Shown piece after piece: positions 1 to 6,108 of a DNA stretch of 10,722 nucleotides. The DNA lies in assembly GCA_029779995.1 (NCBI GenBank), contig JAKOZM010000542.1:1-10722 (forward strand), read 5' to 3'. Below the pieces are notes generated by a model, which saw only the letters and a program-made list of their open reading frames with translations, did not search any database and had not been told where the DNA came from. Each line of letters starts with the position of its first letter. The stretch's first letter is position 1. The position numbers and the translations under genes are program-made. Origin of the DNA: Actinomycetes bacterium. Lineage in GTDB: Bacteria; Actinomycetota; Actinomycetes; S36-B12; UBA10799.

Positions 1-61
1 CGGCTGCGATTCGCTGGTATGACCTTGCGCGCATGGCAGGTGCGCTAGTAAGCCTGGTTCT

Positions 62-325
62 ATGAGTGACAACTTGCGCGCGGCGGCGGTGAAGCGGATC
101 AAGGCCAAGCGGGACTTCTGGCGGACCTTCGGCATCTTTGTGATCGTCTGGTTGATCCTGACGGCGGTCTGGGCGTTGTCCGGCGGTGGCTACTTCTGGC
201 CCATGTGGGCGATGTTCGGAATGGGGATCGCGCTGCTGTTCATCGGGTTCGGGGCTTATGGGCCGGCCGAACGGCAGCCCAGCGAGCAAGAGATCAACGA
301 CGAGATGCGGAAGATGGGCGGCTGA
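62..325 (+). CDS. 2TM domain-containing small membrane protein
   Basis: An 87-residue protein with a basic N-terminus (residues 7-21 carry several Lys/Arg), two hydrophobic segments (about 22-40 and 46-66) joined by a short Gly-rich turn and the string YFWPMW, and an acidic/polar tail. This layout matches the 2TM domain family (Pfam PF13239), small membrane proteins of unknown role often found alone or attached to sensor kinases; here it stands alone. The positive-inside rule would put the N-terminus in the cytoplasm, and with two spans the C-terminus too. There is no clear Shine-Dalgarno before the ATG. The hexamer AAGCCT ends 6 nt upstream, a poor -10, so leaderless expression is possible but unproven. 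The gene converges on the GNAT gene with a 3-nt gap. The family call is good; the function is unknown. Confidence 0.8.
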   Translation: MSDNLRAAAVKRIKAKRDFWRTFGIFVIVWLILTAVWALSGGGYFWPMWAMFGMGIALLFIGFGAYGPAERQPSEQEINDEMRKMGG

Positions 326-328
326 GTT

Positions 329-838
329 CTAGGCCACCCTGGCCATCGGCGCCAGACTGAGGCGCAGTCGGCGGGCGCCGTCCTCATAGCCCAGCGACTC
401 CACCGGCGCCAGCTTCTCCAGTAGTGCCAGCATCGGCTCGTTGCTGGCGAGTACGTCCGCGTTGAGGGTGTCGATGCCGTCGTCGGCCGCCTGCATCAGC
501 AGGACCGACAGCAGCGCTGATCCCAGACCGCGACCCTGGTACTTGTCGCAGATGAGGATCGAGAGTTCGTACTCCCCATTGAGAGCCCGGATGTAGCGGG
601 CATCGGCCACGAGGCGTCCCCGCGAATTCAGCAGCCCCAGGCCGGGGGTCTGCACGAGTTTCTCGGCCATGGCGGGGCGCAGTTCGGACATTCCCGTGTG
701 GAAACGCAGGAACAGGCTCTCCTGGCTGCAGTGCGCGACCAGGTCAATCAGGAGCTGCGGGTCGTCCACCGTGACCAGACGCAGGCGGTTACGGCGAAAC
801 GTCGGTGGTGCGGTTGGGGCGATCTCGAGGTACGACAC
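329..838 (-). CDS. GNAT family N-acetyltransferase, Pat-like catalytic domain
   Basis: The likely product is a 169-residue single-domain GCN5-related N-acetyltransferase moving an acetyl group from acetyl-CoA to an amine. The string SLFLRFHTGMSELRPAM (about residues 41-57) resembles the start of the GNAT domain in protein lysine acetyltransferases of the Pat/PatA type. The acetyl-CoA pyrophosphate loop is visible as YQGRGLGSALL (about 100-110), followed by a long helix and the NxxM region (about 133-136). No cyclic-nucleotide domain is attached, unlike mycobacterial PatA. I chose the GTG at 838 because it lies 26 nt after the VanZ stop and has GGGA about 12 nt upstream. The ATG at 967 would give 43 extra low-complexity residues lying wholly over the VanZ gene. 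It is probably co-transcribed with vanZ. The substrate is unknown; small-molecule acetylation is an alternative. Confidence 0.85.
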   Translation of the reverse strand: MSYLEIAPTAPPTFRRNRLRLVTVDDPQLLIDLVAHCSQESLFLRFHTGMSELRPAMAEKLVQTPGLGLLNSRGRLVADARYIRALNGEYELSILICDKYQGRGLGSALLSVLLMQAADDGIDTLNADVLASNEPMLALLEKLAPVESLGYEDGARRLRLSLAPMARVA

Positions 839-864
839 ACAGTATTCGTTCCCGTCGACCGCAA

Positions 865-1215
865 TCAGATACCTGAACTGTCGTGCGTTTTGCGTTCTGT
901 GACCGGTCTCACTGCCGCCACACCCCAGCCGATCATGATGCCGACGAGGTCCGCGGCGAAGTCCCACCAGTCACCGCCGCGGTTGGGTAGGAGCCATGAC
1001 TGGACCAGCTCACTGATGGCCGCCTGCGCCACCATCGCGGGCAGCACCCAGCGCCAGCCGGCGCGCAGGCCCAGCCAGGTGACGACCGCGAAAAGGGCCA
1101 TGTGAACGAGCTTGTCCAGGGGCAGTCCCGTCTCCACACTCGGCGGTCGGGGCACGTACAGCGCCCAGCACTGCACCGCGAAGGCGATGACAAAGGCGAG
1201 TCGGGTCCAGCGCAC
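865..1215 (-). CDS. VanZ-like family membrane protein
   Basis: A membrane protein of about 116 residues with VanZ-family hallmarks: the DKLVHMALFAVVT segment (the D-K-x-x-H-x-x-x-F pattern) and, further on, ELVQSWLLPNRGGDWWDFAADLVG, in two pieces ELVQ..PNR and DxxxDLVG, which match the family's E-x-x-Q, P-x-R and D-x-x-D-x-x-G positions. Three to four hydrophobic spans are expected. VanZ of Enterococcus gives low-level teicoplanin resistance by an unclear route; stand-alone actinobacterial homologues are mostly uncharacterised, so drug resistance should not be assumed. Two GTG starts are possible (1221 and 1215). I prefer 1215 because TACGCT on the minus strand (1229-1224) ends 8 nt before it, giving a leaderless start, and no Shine-Dalgarno is seen. 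The ATG at 1356 would overlap the divergent crotonase gene and its ribosome site. Confidence 0.8.
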   Translation of the reverse strand: MRWTRLAFVIAFAVQCWALYVPRPPSVETGLPLDKLVHMALFAVVTWLGLRAGWRWVLPAMVAQAAISELVQSWLLPNRGGDWWDFAADLVGIMIGWGVAAVRPVTERKTHDSSGI

Positions 1216-1223
1216 GAACACCA

Positions 1224-1229
1224 AGCGTA
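1224..1229 (-). promoter_or_regulatory. candidate -10 element of the vanZ-GNAT pair (leaderless)
   Basis: The minus strand reads TACGCT, a TANNNT-type -10, ending 8 nt before the GTG at 1215 and only 2 nt before the GTG at 1221. This favours 1215 as the leaderless start. No good -35 hexamer was found at the proper distance. Confidence 0.4.
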
Positions 1230-1257
1230 GGTTGGGGGCTGTCGAGCGCGAACCTCC

Positions 1258-1263
1258 AGGAGG
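1258..1263 (+). promoter_or_regulatory. strong Shine-Dalgarno fixing the crotonase start
   Basis: AGGAGG sits 4 nt before the ATG at 1268. It decides the start against in-frame codons further upstream (as far as 1112), which would overlap the vanZ gene. It is the strongest ribosome site in the window and contrasts with the many leaderless starts nearby. Confidence 0.85.
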
Positions 1264-1267
1264 CACC

Positions 1268-2047
1268 ATGACGGTCATCACCGAACGACGCGGCCACGTA
1301 TTCCTCATCGGGGTCAACCGGCCGGAGAAGCGCAACGCGTTCAACCTCGAGGTCATCGACGGCTTCAGTCGGGCCTATGAGGAGTTGGGCAACGATCCGG
1401 ACCTGCGGGTGGGTGTGGTGTACGCCGTTGGCGATCACTTCAGTGCCGGACTGGATCTGGCCGAGGTGGGTGCGAAGGTGGCCGAGGTCGGTCCCGGGGC
1501 GCTGGCCGGCTCCTACCAATTCGACCCGTGGGGGATGTGGGCCCCGCCGGTGCCCAAGCCGGTGGTGCTGGCCGTGCAGGGCATCGCCTTCACGCTGAGC
1601 ATCGAACTGGCGCTCGCGGCAGACATCGTCATCGCGGCCGAGGATGTCCGCTTCCGGCAGTTGGAGATCGCCCGGGGGATCATGCCGTTCGGTGGTGCCA
1701 CGCTGCGTGCGGCATCCCAGCTGGGCTGGGGCAACGCCATGCGCTACCTGCTGACCGCCGAGGAGTTCGGAGCGCAGCAGGCCTACCGCATCGGTCTGGT
1801 TCAGGAGGTTGTTCCGGTCGGCGAGCAGCTGGAGCGGGCAGTGCAGATCGCCGAGTTGATCGCTGCTCAGGCGCCGTTGGGAGTGCAGGCGACGCTGGCC
1901 AGTGCGCGCGTCGCGCGTGATGACGGGGAAGAGGCGGCCCGCGCGCACCTCAAGGAGGTGCTGGCACAGATCATGACGTCCGAGGATGCCGCCGAAGGCG
2001 TTCGGAGTTTCCTCGAGCGCAGGCAGGCGCGGTTCATGGGCCGCTGA
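1268..2047 (+). CDS. Crotonase / enoyl-CoA hydratase family protein
   Basis: A 259-residue crotonase-fold enzyme, the usual family length, probably cytosolic and acting on an acyl-CoA thioester in fatty-acid or related acyl-CoA breakdown. The N-terminal NRPEKRNAF (17-25) and HFSAGLDL (57-64) form the first CoA/oxyanion loop. Both acidic residues matching the catalytic Glu144 and Glu164 of rat enoyl-CoA hydratase are present, as Glu113 (in IELALAAD) and Glu133 (in QLEIARGIMPFGGAT). True hydration is therefore plausible. One oddity is that the usual GGG before the first Glu is replaced by Thr-Leu-Ser (109-111); related family members commonly keep a glycine at the last of these positions. The gene diverges from vanZ across about 50 nt and converges on the AlbA_2 gene with a 4-nt gap. 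Substrate cannot be assigned; an isomerase or hydrolase role remains possible. Confidence 0.9.
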   Translation: MTVITERRGHVFLIGVNRPEKRNAFNLEVIDGFSRAYEELGNDPDLRVGVVYAVGDHFSAGLDLAEVGAKVAEVGPGALAGSYQFDPWGMWAPPVPKPVVLAVQGIAFTLSIELALAADIVIAAEDVRFRQLEIARGIMPFGGATLRAASQLGWGNAMRYLLTAEEFGAQQAYRIGLVQEVVPVGEQLERAVQIAELIAAQAPLGVQATLASARVARDDGEEAARAHLKEVLAQIMTSEDAAEGVRSFLERRQARFMGR

Positions 2048-2051
2048 GCGG

Positions 2052-2819
2052 TCAGCGCAGCCGCCGTCGGCCCCACCGGTCCGCCGCGTAGCTCAACGCC
2101 TCGTCGATGCCCAGTTGACGCGTCGAGTTGCCCACGCGGACCCACATCTGGGCTGGCTGCCCCTTCCCGGCGAGCAAGAACACGGGCCGGGAGCTCGGCG
2201 GGACCTGCAGGTGGCACAGTGCCCGGCCATCCTCGACCGGGAAGGTGACGTGTACCGACGCGGAGGCGGCCGTGCCCAGGGTCTTCGTCAAGTGGTCACG
2301 CAGCCACAGCTCGAAACGGTCGAGGTCCGGCGACTTCATGAACTTCAGATCCTCGTCGAGGCCGAGCACCGAGCCCGCGTCATCGACTCCGATGAGCAGA
2401 TCCCCGCCCGTCGCATTGGCGAACGCCGCGACCGTCTTGGCGACCACCAACTCGATCTTGTCGTCACGCTGGCCGGTGTGCAGGTTGCAGCGCGCCGTGG
2501 ATTTGAACTCAACGCGGGCGCTCTCCCCGGCGGTCAGCATCTGCGCGGCAGTGGGTTGCGGCTGGCGGGTGAAGTAGGCCACGACGATCATCACCACGAC
2601 GGTGCCCAGGGCACTTGCCAGGACCAGGGCGAACCAGTGCTCGCGGGTGTAGCCGAAGACTGCTGAGACCAGCAGCGCGCCGATCGCCGCCCCGAAGATG
2701 CCCGACAGGACCGCCTCAGCCCAGCCCAGACGCAACCGCACGCCTAGCAACCTTCGGGCGACCAGTCCGAGTACCGCCCCCTCGATGAGGGCCAGCAGGA
2801 ACGCCACGCTCAGATTCAC
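2052..2819 (-). CDS. Three-TM protein with C-terminal AlbA_2 (Schlafen-type) domain
   Basis: The product has about 255 residues from the GTG at 2819. The N-terminal third holds three hydrophobic spans (about 5-22, 36-56 and 62-83) rich in Gly/Ala. After a short linker comes an AlbA_2-like domain (Pfam PF04326): ESARVEFKST (about 99-108, the E-F-K-S/T signature) and AFANATGGDLLIGVDD (132-147), which matches the family's N-x-x-GG-x-[IL]-x-x-GV-x-[DN] core. This domain is usually annotated as a putative DNA-binding or ATP-binding module, most often at the N-terminus of a soluble regulator; here it is tethered to the membrane and ends the protein. Role unknown. The ATG at 2873 would overlap the divergent oxidoreductase gene; the GTG at 2819 has TACTTT 5 nt upstream, fitting leaderless translation. 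Domain call good, function open. Confidence 0.8.
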   Translation of the reverse strand: MNLSVAFLLALIEGAVLGLVARRLLGVRLRLGWAEAVLSGIFGAAIGALLVSAVFGYTREHWFALVLASALGTVVVMIVVAYFTRQPQPTAAQMLTAGESARVEFKSTARCNLHTGQRDDKIELVVAKTVAAFANATGGDLLIGVDDAGSVLGLDEDLKFMKSPDLDRFELWLRDHLTKTLGTAASASVHVTFPVEDGRALCHLQVPPSSRPVFLLAGKGQPAQMWVRVGNSTRQLGIDEALSYAADRWGRRRLR

Positions 2820-2840
2820 AGCCCAAAGTATGGTGCAGGC
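2820..2840. promoter_or_regulatory. Divergent leaderless promoter with overlapping -10 elements
   Basis: This is the whole gap between two divergent start codons. The plus strand reads TATGGT at 2829-2834, exactly 6 nt before the ATG at 2841. The minus strand reads TACTTT at 2830-2825, 5 nt before the GTG at 2819. The two hexamers share the TA at 2829-2830, whose reverse complement is itself. Neither gene has a Shine-Dalgarno. Both spacings are those of leaderless transcripts in actinobacteria. No clear -35 was seen on either strand, and any -35 would lie inside the opposite gene. Confidence 0.6.
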
Positions 2841-3827
2841 ATGACCACCACACGGCGCATCACCCTCGCCCATCGCCCCGCGGCCCAGGTCGCGCTGTCC
2901 GACTTCACCTCCGACGAGGTGGAGTTGCCCGAGCTAACGGATGGCCAGTTCCTGATGGACGTCGAGTACCTCTCGGTCGACCCGACGATCCGCGGGTGGA
3001 TGTCCTACGACACCTACTTGCCCAAGATCGTCATCGGAGAGCCGATCCGCAGTGCCGGGGCCGGGATCGTCGTGGAGTCCCGAAACCCGAAATACCCGGT
3101 CGGCACACGGGTGTTCGGCATGCCCGGCTGGCAGACCAAAGCCATCGCCGACGGCGGGCAGCGGATCCCCGAGGGAGTCACGTACGAGCAGGCGCTCAGT
3201 GTGTTCGGCGTGACCGGGCTGACGGCTTATGTGGGTCTGGCGGACATCGGTAAGCCGAAACCCGGGGAGACCGTTGTGGTCAGCGGAGCGGCCGGGGGAG
3301 TGGGCAGCATCGCCGGGCAGATCGCAAAACTGCAGGGCTGCCGCGTCGTCGGGATCGCGGGGTCGCCGGAGAAGTGTCGCTGGGTGACCGAGGATCTCGG
3401 ATTCGACGAGTGCATCGACTATCGCGCCGAGAGCATCGCCGACGGCCTGCGCCGGACCTGCCCGGACGGCATCGACGTGTACTTCGACAACGTCGGGGGT
3501 GAGACGCTCAACGAGGTGCTCGCCCGGATCAACAACTTCGCGCGGATCATCTTGTGCGGGGCGATCTCGCAGTACAACACCGGCGAACCAGCGCCCGGCC
3601 CGGTCAACATCATCAATGCCATCTCCCGGCGGGCCCTGCTGCAGGGATTCATCATCCTGGACCACATGGACCGGGCGCCGGAGGCGATGCAGGCGATGGG
3701 TGGCTGGATCTCGAAGGGCGAGTTGCAGGTGCGCACACATGTGCTTGAGGGACTCGATTCGGCACCGCAGGCACTACTTGACCTCTTCACCGGGGCGAAC
3801 CTGGGCAAGACGCTGGTTCGGTTGTAG
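2841..3827 (+). CDS. NADP-dependent oxidoreductase, zinc-free MDR (CurA/PTGR-like)
   Basis: A 328-residue medium-chain dehydrogenase/reductase of the leukotriene B4 dehydrogenase / prostaglandin reductase / CurA-YfmJ group, which reduces the C=C bond of alpha,beta-unsaturated carbonyls with NADPH. Visible hallmarks are SVDPTIRGWM (45-54), the GVTGLTAY segment (123-130) and the nucleotide-binding loop SGAAGGVGSIAGQIAK (148-163). The DYRAE string that follows the first Rossmann strands and FDNVGGE (the group's YFDNVGG signature) also fit. The catalytic and structural zinc ligands of alcohol dehydrogenases are absent, as expected for this group. The length is typical. The start is the ATG with TATGGT 6 nt upstream. 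It is followed after 17 nt by the SRPBCC gene, which has its own putative -10. Likely role: detoxifying reactive enals or a step in lipid or secondary metabolism; substrate unknown. Confidence 0.9.
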   Translation: MTTTRRITLAHRPAAQVALSDFTSDEVELPELTDGQFLMDVEYLSVDPTIRGWMSYDTYLPKIVIGEPIRSAGAGIVVESRNPKYPVGTRVFGMPGWQTKAIADGGQRIPEGVTYEQALSVFGVTGLTAYVGLADIGKPKPGETVVVSGAAGGVGSIAGQIAKLQGCRVVGIAGSPEKCRWVTEDLGFDECIDYRAESIADGLRRTCPDGIDVYFDNVGGETLNEVLARINNFARIILCGAISQYNTGEPAPGPVNIINAISRRALLQGFIILDHMDRAPEAMQAMGGWISKGELQVRTHVLEGLDSAPQALLDLFTGANLGKTLVRL

Positions 3828-3832
3828 CGGAC

Positions 3833-3838
3833 TACGCT
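3833..3838 (+). promoter_or_regulatory. candidate -10 element for the SRPBCC gene (leaderless)
   Basis: TACGCT ends exactly 6 nt before the ATG at 3845, the same geometry as at 2829 and 9415. No Shine-Dalgarno precedes this ATG. It implies that the SRPBCC gene has its own transcript in addition to any read-through from the oxidoreductase gene. A convincing -35 is not visible. Confidence 0.5.
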
Positions 3839-3844
3839 CGCCCT

Positions 3845-4309
3845 ATGGACCCTCACCGCGCCCACGCCTCCCTGGTCATCGCCGCTTCGCCGTTGACCGT
3901 GTACGACCTTGTGACTGATGTGGCCCAGATGGGACAGTGGTCGCCGGAGGCCACGGGAGCGGCCGGCGCACCGAAGCAGTTGGGGGTCGGCGATCACTTC
4001 TGGGGTCTGAACAAACGCGGCATCGTCCGCTGGTTCACCCGCTGCACGGTGGTGCAGGCCGATCCCGGCAAGCGGTTCGTCTTCGATGTCGATTTTCCGC
4101 CCATGCCGGTTTCGCGCTGGACCTACGAGTTCGAGGCCACCGAGGGAGGGTGCCGGGTGAGTGAAACCTGGGACGACCGCCGTTTCGGCCCCTTCGGTCC
4201 GGCTATCCGCGGCGTCGGCCAGGCCCTCATCCCGGGACCCCGGGCCGAGCACAACCAGCGCAATATCGAGATCACCCTGGCACGTCTGAAGGCTGCCGCC
4301 GAGAAGTAG
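3845..4309 (+). CDS. SRPBCC family protein (polyketide cyclase/dehydrase-like)
   Basis: A 154-residue protein with the START/Bet v 1-like SRPBCC fold, a deep hydrophobic pocket that binds lipids or polyketide-like ligands. The opening HASLVIAASPLTVYDLVTDV (5-24), then MGQWSPE, is the standard first strand and helix pair of the family (x-I-x-A-[SP]-x-x-V-[FY]-x-x-[VL]-[TS]-D-x-x-x-x-x-W-S-P). The middle FVFDVDFPPMPVSRWTYEFEAT and the later VSETWDD give the alternating strands, and a long C-terminal helix ends the protein, reaching Lys154. No signal peptide is seen. The family is too broad for function: lipid transfer, cyclase or dehydratase activities all occur. It lies between a reductase and a polyphosphate kinase, which does not identify its ligand. 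Confidence 0.85.
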   Translation: MDPHRAHASLVIAASPLTVYDLVTDVAQMGQWSPEATGAAGAPKQLGVGDHFWGLNKRGIVRWFTRCTVVQADPGKRFVFDVDFPPMPVSRWTYEFEATEGGCRVSETWDDRRFGPFGPAIRGVGQALIPGPRAEHNQRNIEITLARLKAAAEK

Positions 4310-4320
4310 GGAGAGCACAC

Positions 4321-5223
4321 ATGGCCATGGCGAAGGAAGCCCTTGAGCAACTACGCATCGACGCGGGCGAGAAGTTCCGGATCGCCGATCACAGCGCGCG
4401 GTGGCTGCCGCCCGCGGCGAAGGACCTCTCGAAGTCCGAGCGCAAGGCGATCGCCGAGCAGATGCTGGCGACGAGCAAGGAAGAACTCGCCGCTGCGCAG
4501 GAGGTGCTCTACGCCGACGGCCGGCATTCGGTGCTCATCCTCTTCCAGGCGATGGATGCTGCCGGCAAGGACGGCACCATCTCGCACGTGATGTCCGGGG
4601 TGAACCCGCAGGGCTGCTCGGTCACGTCGTTCAAGGTGCCGAGTTCGCAGGAGTTGAGCCACAACTACCTCTGGCGTTACTCCAAGGCGCTGCCCGCGCG
4701 GGGGATGATCGGGATCTTCAACCGCTCGTACTACGAGGAGACGCTGGTCGTACGGGTGCATCCGGCGATCCTGGCCAACGCGGGCCTGCCCCCGTCCTGC
4801 ATCACCGACGACATCTGGCAGGAGCGCTACGAGGACATCAACAACTTCGAGCAGCACCTGGCACGCAACGGCACGACCATCCTGAAGTTCTTCCTCAATG
4901 TCAGCAAGGAGGAGCAGAAGGGGCGCTTCCTGGAGCGCCTGGAGACCCCCGAGAAGAACTGGAAGTTCTCCAGCGGGGACATCGTGGAGCGGGGCTACTG
5001 GGACGACTACATGGTGGCGTTCGAGCAGGCCATCACCGCCACGAGTACGCCGTGGGCGCCGTGGTATGTCATCCCGGCCGACCGGAAATGGGCGATGCGG
5101 GCGGCGGTGGCTGACATCATCACGACCACCATTCAGGGTCTTCCGTTGGAGTACCCGAAGTTGCCCGAGGACGAGGTTGCCCGCCTGGCCGACGCCAAGG
5201 CGAAGTTGCTGGCCGAGAAGTAG
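4321..5223 (+). CDS. ppk2: Polyphosphate kinase 2 family protein
   Basis: A 300-residue single-domain PPK2, which moves phosphate between inorganic polyphosphate and nucleotides in the cytoplasm. The P-loop is LFQAMDAAGKDGT (about 74-86). The second conserved segment is FNRSYYEE (133-140), followed by the region around WQERYEDINNFE (166-177) with the arginine and acidic residues of the lid and base-binding area, and LKFFLNVSKEEQ (188-199). One-domain PPK2s of about 300 residues include ADP-, AMP- and mixed-substrate classes. The FN-R form, rather than the FDRSWYNR of classic class I enzymes, hints at another class, but I cannot settle this from sequence alone. GGGAGAG lies 5 nt before the ATG; a second in-frame ATG follows two codons later. 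It starts 11 nt after the SRPBCC stop and is followed after 3 nt by the aldo/keto reductase. Confidence 0.92.
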   Translation: MAMAKEALEQLRIDAGEKFRIADHSARWLPPAAKDLSKSERKAIAEQMLATSKEELAAAQEVLYADGRHSVLILFQAMDAAGKDGTISHVMSGVNPQGCSVTSFKVPSSQELSHNYLWRYSKALPARGMIGIFNRSYYEETLVVRVHPAILANAGLPPSCITDDIWQERYEDINNFEQHLARNGTTILKFFLNVSKEEQKGRFLERLETPEKNWKFSSGDIVERGYWDDYMVAFEQAITATSTPWAPWYVIPADRKWAMRAAVADIITTTIQGLPLEYPKLPEDEVARLADAKAKLLAEK

Positions 5224-5226
5224 GCG

Positions 5227-6048
5227 ATGGAGCTCAACGACGGCACCTCCCTGCCGGCGATCGGGTTCGGTACCTATCCGTTGACCGGACCGGAGGGCGC
5301 TGCGTCGATCCTGAGTGCCCTGCGGGTGGGGTACCGGCTCATCGACACGGCAGTGAACTATGAGAACGAGGTCGAGGTCGGGCAGGCGCTGCGGCAGTCG
5401 GGCATCCCGCGCGACGAGGTGCTGATCGCGAGCAAGATTCCCGGACGCGACCATGCCTACGCCGACGCCGTCGCCTCTGTGAAGGGGTCACTGACTCGGC
5501 TGGGCCTTGATCACACCGATCTGCACTTGATCCACTGGCCCAATCCGCGGGTGGGCAAGTACGTCGAGGCCTGGCAGGCGTTGATCGACCTGCAGCAGCA
5601 GGGTTTGGTGCGCTCGATCGGGGTCTCCAACTTCACCCAGGAGCACTTGGAGCGGATCATCGCGCAGACCGGGGTGACTCCGGCGGTGAATCAGATCGAG
5701 TTGCATCCCCGGTTCCCGCAGGCCCGCATGCGTGCCGTGCACGAGCGGTTGGGGATCGTGACGCAGGCGTGGAGTCCCATGGGCAAGCGGCGGGCACCGT
5801 TGGCCGAGGCGCCCGTCGTGGCGGCAGCGCAGCGGCTGGCCGTGACGCCGGGGCAGGTCATCCTGCGCTGGCACCTGCAGATCGGTTCTTTGCCCATTCC
5901 GAAGGCGGCCGGTGCCGAACGGCAGCGCGAGAACTTGGATGTGTTCGGCTTCTCGTTGACCGCGCAGGAGGTCGACGCGATCTCGGGGCTCGCCGAGGAT
6001 GATGGGCGGTTGTTCGGCGGGGATCCGCAGACGCATGAGGAGTTCTAG
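5227..6048 (+). CDS. Aldo/keto reductase
   Basis: A 273-residue (alpha/beta)8-barrel NADPH-dependent carbonyl reductase, resembling the 2,5-diketo-D-gluconic acid reductase / AKR5 style of short bacterial AKRs. The catalytic tetrad is complete: Asp40 and Tyr45 in LIDTAVNYENE, Lys70 in IASKIPG, His103 in LHLIHWP. Also visible are SIGVSNF, VNQIELHP and, near the end, LPIPKAAGAERQRENLDVF, which carries the Lys and Arg contacts for the NADPH 2'-phosphate. The family's typical length and ending are intact. It begins 3 nt after the ppk2 stop with only a weak AGG at 5222-5224, so translation is probably coupled to ppk2. Substrate unknown. The next gene belongs to a separate operon with its own promoter 10 nt after this stop. 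Confidence 0.92.
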   Translation: MELNDGTSLPAIGFGTYPLTGPEGAASILSALRVGYRLIDTAVNYENEVEVGQALRQSGIPRDEVLIASKIPGRDHAYADAVASVKGSLTRLGLDHTDLHLIHWPNPRVGKYVEAWQALIDLQQQGLVRSIGVSNFTQEHLERIIAQTGVTPAVNQIELHPRFPQARMRAVHERLGIVTQAWSPMGKRRAPLAEAPVVAAAQRLAVTPGQVILRWHLQIGSLPIPKAAGAERQRENLDVFGFSLTAQEVDAISGLAEDDGRLFGGDPQTHEEF

Positions 6049-6058
6049 GTTCCTGGGC

Positions 6059-6087
6059 TTGACGTCCCGGTCATGCTCAACCATCAT
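6059..6087 (+). promoter_or_regulatory. Promoter of the arsenic operon
   Basis: TTGACG (6059-6064) is followed by a 17-nt spacer and CATCAT (6082-6087), a sigma70-type pair with optimal spacing. The -10 ends 7 nt before the ATG at 6095, so the transcript would start at or next to the start codon. No Shine-Dalgarno precedes that ATG. This is the only promoter in the window where I see both hexamers well. Confidence 0.7.
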
Positions 6088-6108
6088 TGAGTCAATGAAT
6101 CTTGAGCA
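6074..6108 (+). promoter_or_regulatory. Putative ArsR operator: nested 35-bp palindrome over the -10 and start codon
   Basis: Fourteen of 17 base pairs match about the central G at 6091. The inner arms are TCATTGA/TCAATGA (6084-6090 and 6092-6098) and the outer arms TGCTCAA/TTGAGCA (6074-6080 and 6102-6108). The same bases can be read as two tandem TCAA-N6-TTGA sites (6077-6090 and 6092-6105) with centres 15 bp apart. Inverted TCAA/TTGA half-sites are usual for ArsR-SmtB regulators. The right arm lies in codons 1-5 of the regulator gene. Binding would cover the -10 and the start, giving self-repression. Confidence 0.7.

Noticed and set aside
1..61. Open stretch from base 1 to a TAG at 46-48 that might be the end of an upstream gene
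   Set aside because: Only 15 codons are visible and nothing in them is recognisable; it may equally be promoter sequence.
865..1356. Longer VanZ reading frame starting at the ATG 1356
   Set aside because: It would overlap the strong ribosome site and about 90 nt of the divergent crotonase gene, and the extra residues do not look like VanZ.
1010..1948. Minus-strand open frame of 312 codons opposite the crotonase gene
   Set aside because: No recognisable domain, and it overlaps both the crotonase and the vanZ gene in another frame.
2041..2051. CCGCTGAGCGG palindrome at the crotonase stop as a terminator
   Set aside because: A one-base loop cannot form a hairpin and no T-run follows.
4351..5454. 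Long open frame on the minus strand (367 codons) across ppk2 and the aldo/keto reductase gene
   Set aside because: It lies opposite two clear enzyme genes, its translation is Arg/Leu/His-rich without any motif, and it arises from third-position GC bias.
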